Shown in pieces: positions 5,906-7,005 of a DNA stretch of 7,005 nt (positions are counted from its first letter, which is position 1; each line of letters opens with the position of its first letter). Position numbers and translations under genes: made by a program. This DNA is from Bacteroidetes bacterium GWA2_31_9b (GTDB lineage Bacteria > Bacteroidota > Bacteroidia > Bacteroidales > UBA12077). The notes beneath the pieces were generated by a model. That model worked only from the letters and a program-made list of their open reading frames with translations, had not been told where the DNA came from and searched no databases. The stretch lies in contig MENE01000157.1 of the NCBI GenBank assembly GCA_001769005.1, positions 23,555 through 30,559 of the forward strand. The letters are read 5' to 3'.

Positions 5906-6382
5906 ATGAAAACTGCCATTATTTATTCTTCAAAACACGGATGTACTGAGAAATGCTCTCAAACACTTGCTAATGAATTATCAACAAATACATCTGTAAT
6001 AAACCTTGATATAACAGATAGTATTCAATTCGAAAACTATGATACTATAATATTAGGAGGATCCATTCATGCTGGAATGTTAAATAGGAGCATGAAAAAA
6101 TTCATAAGTAAGAATCTAAAAGAGATATCTGAAAAAAAAGTTGGATTATTTCTTTGTTGTATGGAAGAAGGAGAAAAAGCCCAGGAACAATTCAATAATG
6201 CATTTCCGGAAGAAATTAGAAATATGGCAAAAGTTAAAGGATTATTTGGTGGTGAATTTAATTTTGATAGAATGAACTTTATTGAAAAGGCTATCATTAA
6301 AAAAATTGCTAATATTGAAAATAACTTATCTAAAATTAACTATAAAAATATATCACAGTTTGCAAATGAAATTAATCAATAA
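5906..6382 (+). CDS. flavodoxin-domain protein, HemG/Flavodoxin_5-like
   Basis: A 158-residue single-domain protein. The FMN phosphate loop is YSSKHGCTEK (7-16), fitting S-x-x-G-x-T. The second loop is YDTIILGGSIHAGMLNRSMKKFI (read 45-67), close to the IGASIRYG region of HemG. KKVGLFLCCMEEGEKAQEQF (77-96) is the third strand and loop, with adjacent C84-C85. FGGEFNFDRMNFIEKAII (114-131) matches the G..R...Y..FDRFMIKLI segment of menaquinone-dependent protoporphyrinogen dehydrogenase. It is shorter than E. coli HemG (181 residues) and lacks part of its insertion. It is therefore safest to call it a Flavodoxin_5 family redox protein, possibly but not surely acting in haem synthesis. The pairing with a flavodoxin 84 bp upstream suggests a shared redox or iron-related role, which is inference. 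Confidence 0.8.
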   Translation: MKTAIIYSSKHGCTEKCSQTLANELSTNTSVINLDITDSIQFENYDTIILGGSIHAGMLNRSMKKFISKNLKEISEKKVGLFLCCMEEGEKAQEQFNNAFPEEIRNMAKVKGLFGGEFNFDRMNFIEKAIIKKIANIENNLSKINYKNISQFANEINQ

Positions 6383-6464
6383 CTAATAGATATTAATTCA
6401 ATAATTTGCTATAAAAATGTAACTAATTATTACTTTAAATATTCATAAACTAAAAATCACAAGT
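6383..6464. other. 82-bp spacer before the M49-like lipoprotein gene
   Basis: AT-rich and non-coding. It has no hairpin with a T-tract and no exact -7 element; TAATTTG at 6400-6408 is one base short. It contains AAATGTAACT at 6415-6424, a 10-mer also found upstream of proS and of the GRAM-like gene. Confidence 0.4.
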
Positions 6465-7005
6465 ATGTTACGAAAATTATTTAAAATCTTTTCATTAATC
6501 ATTGCAACTGTAACAGTTTTCAGTTGTGCAAAACCAAGCCAATACACTATGGAAGAATTAGCTGATATTCAAAAAAAGGTTGATGATTTTGTTGAAGTAG
6601 AACTTTCTACAGACATAAGCCATTTAACTGGTAATGACAAATTGATGTTAGGCTACTTATTCGATGCTGCTCAGATTATGGACGATCTTTATTGGAAACA
6701 AGCTTATGGAAATAAAGATGAATTACTTAACAGTATAAAAGAACCTGCAGTAAGTGATTTTATAAAAATAAACTACGGAACATGGGAACGACTAAACAAT
6801 AATAACCCATTTACAAAAGATTCAACATTAAAACCTGCCGGAGCAAATTTCTATCCAACCAACATGGCAAAAGAAGAATTTGAAGCATTTGAATCAACCG
6901 ATAAAACCAGTTTATATACTGTTGTAAGAAGAGATGAAAAAGGAAAATTAATTACTGTTCCTTATCATATAGAATATAAAACTGAAATCAATAGGGCCGC
7001 TGAAC
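6465..7005 (+). CDS. lipoprotein, M49/DPP III-like hydrolase, 3' end beyond the right edge
   Basis: The frame is open from ATG 6465 to the window end, giving 180 codons of the N-terminal part. A lipoprotein signal (MLRKLFKIFSLIIATVT) leads to the lipobox V18-F19-S20-C21, so the protein should be lipid-anchored in the envelope. The mature part is helical at first (EELADIQKKVDDFVEVEL). It then shows MLGYLFDAAQIMDDLYWKQAYG (61-82), NYGTWERL (103-110), KPAGANFYPTNMAKEEFEAF (123-142), and SLYTVVRRDEKGKLITVPYH (149-168). From memory these blocks match the N-terminal region of Bacteroidota zinc-dependent hydrolases related to dipeptidyl-peptidase III (peptidase family M49), usually around 550 residues or more. 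The zinc motif (HExxxH-type) would lie further downstream, outside the window, so catalysis cannot be confirmed. No Shine-Dalgarno sequence precedes the start; the lipobox position supports it. Confidence 0.75.
   Translation, partial: MLRKLFKIFSLIIATVTVFSCAKPSQYTMEELADIQKKVDDFVEVELSTDISHLTGNDKLMLGYLFDAAQIMDDLYWKQAYGNKDELLNSIKEPAVSDFIKINYGTWERLNNNNPFTKDSTLKPAGANFYPTNMAKEEFEAFESTDKTSLYTVVRRDEKGKLITVPYHIEYKTEINRAAE

Noticed and set aside
6067..6297. Minus-strand frame of 76 codons.
   Set aside because: Antisense to the HemG-like gene; its hydrophobic look is a by-product of the opposite strand.

Overview
The window is AT-rich and reads as an ordinary chromosomal segment of a member of the Bacteroidota, probably of the Bacteroidales/Marinilabiliales kind. 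The evidence is the short archaeal/eukaryote-like prolyl-tRNA synthetase, an OmpP1/FadL-type outer-membrane protein with the phylum's GTARFVGMGGAFGALGGD signature, lipoproteins with Bacteroidota-style lipoboxes, a TAnnTTTG-type -7 promoter element, and the absence of Shine-Dalgarno sequences before most genes. No mobile element, CRISPR array, rRNA or tRNA gene was seen.

Layout. On the minus strand (1-2292) an OmpP1/FadL-type porin, cut by the left edge, follows a 459-residue lipoprotein with an extreme Tyr/Asn-rich centre and a Ser/Gly/Arg-rich tail; both point left and may share a transcript. A 103-bp divergent promoter region separates them from proS on the plus strand. proS is followed after 23 bp by a gene of a conserved uncharacterised family. 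That gene stops at a TAA but stays open in the same frame for 36 more codons, and then meets a strong intrinsic terminator. A roughly 220-bp regulatory-looking gap follows, with two 19-bp direct repeats and a sigma-54-like element. It leads to a small GRAM/PH-like protein with its own intrinsic terminator. Next come two flavodoxin-fold genes, a long-chain flavodoxin and a HemG/Flavodoxin_5-type protein. Last is the start of a lipoprotein resembling M49 (dipeptidyl-peptidase III-like) hydrolases, cut by the right edge.

Functionally the window combines envelope proteins (porin, two lipoproteins), translation (ProS) and FMN-based electron transfer (two flavodoxins). I see no evidence for a novel multi-gene system. 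The points most worth a second look are the in-frame TAA near the 3' end of the gene after proS, the low-complexity Tyr-rich lipoprotein, the repeat-bearing promoter region of the GRAM-like gene, and a 9-bp inverted repeat just before the flavodoxin start.
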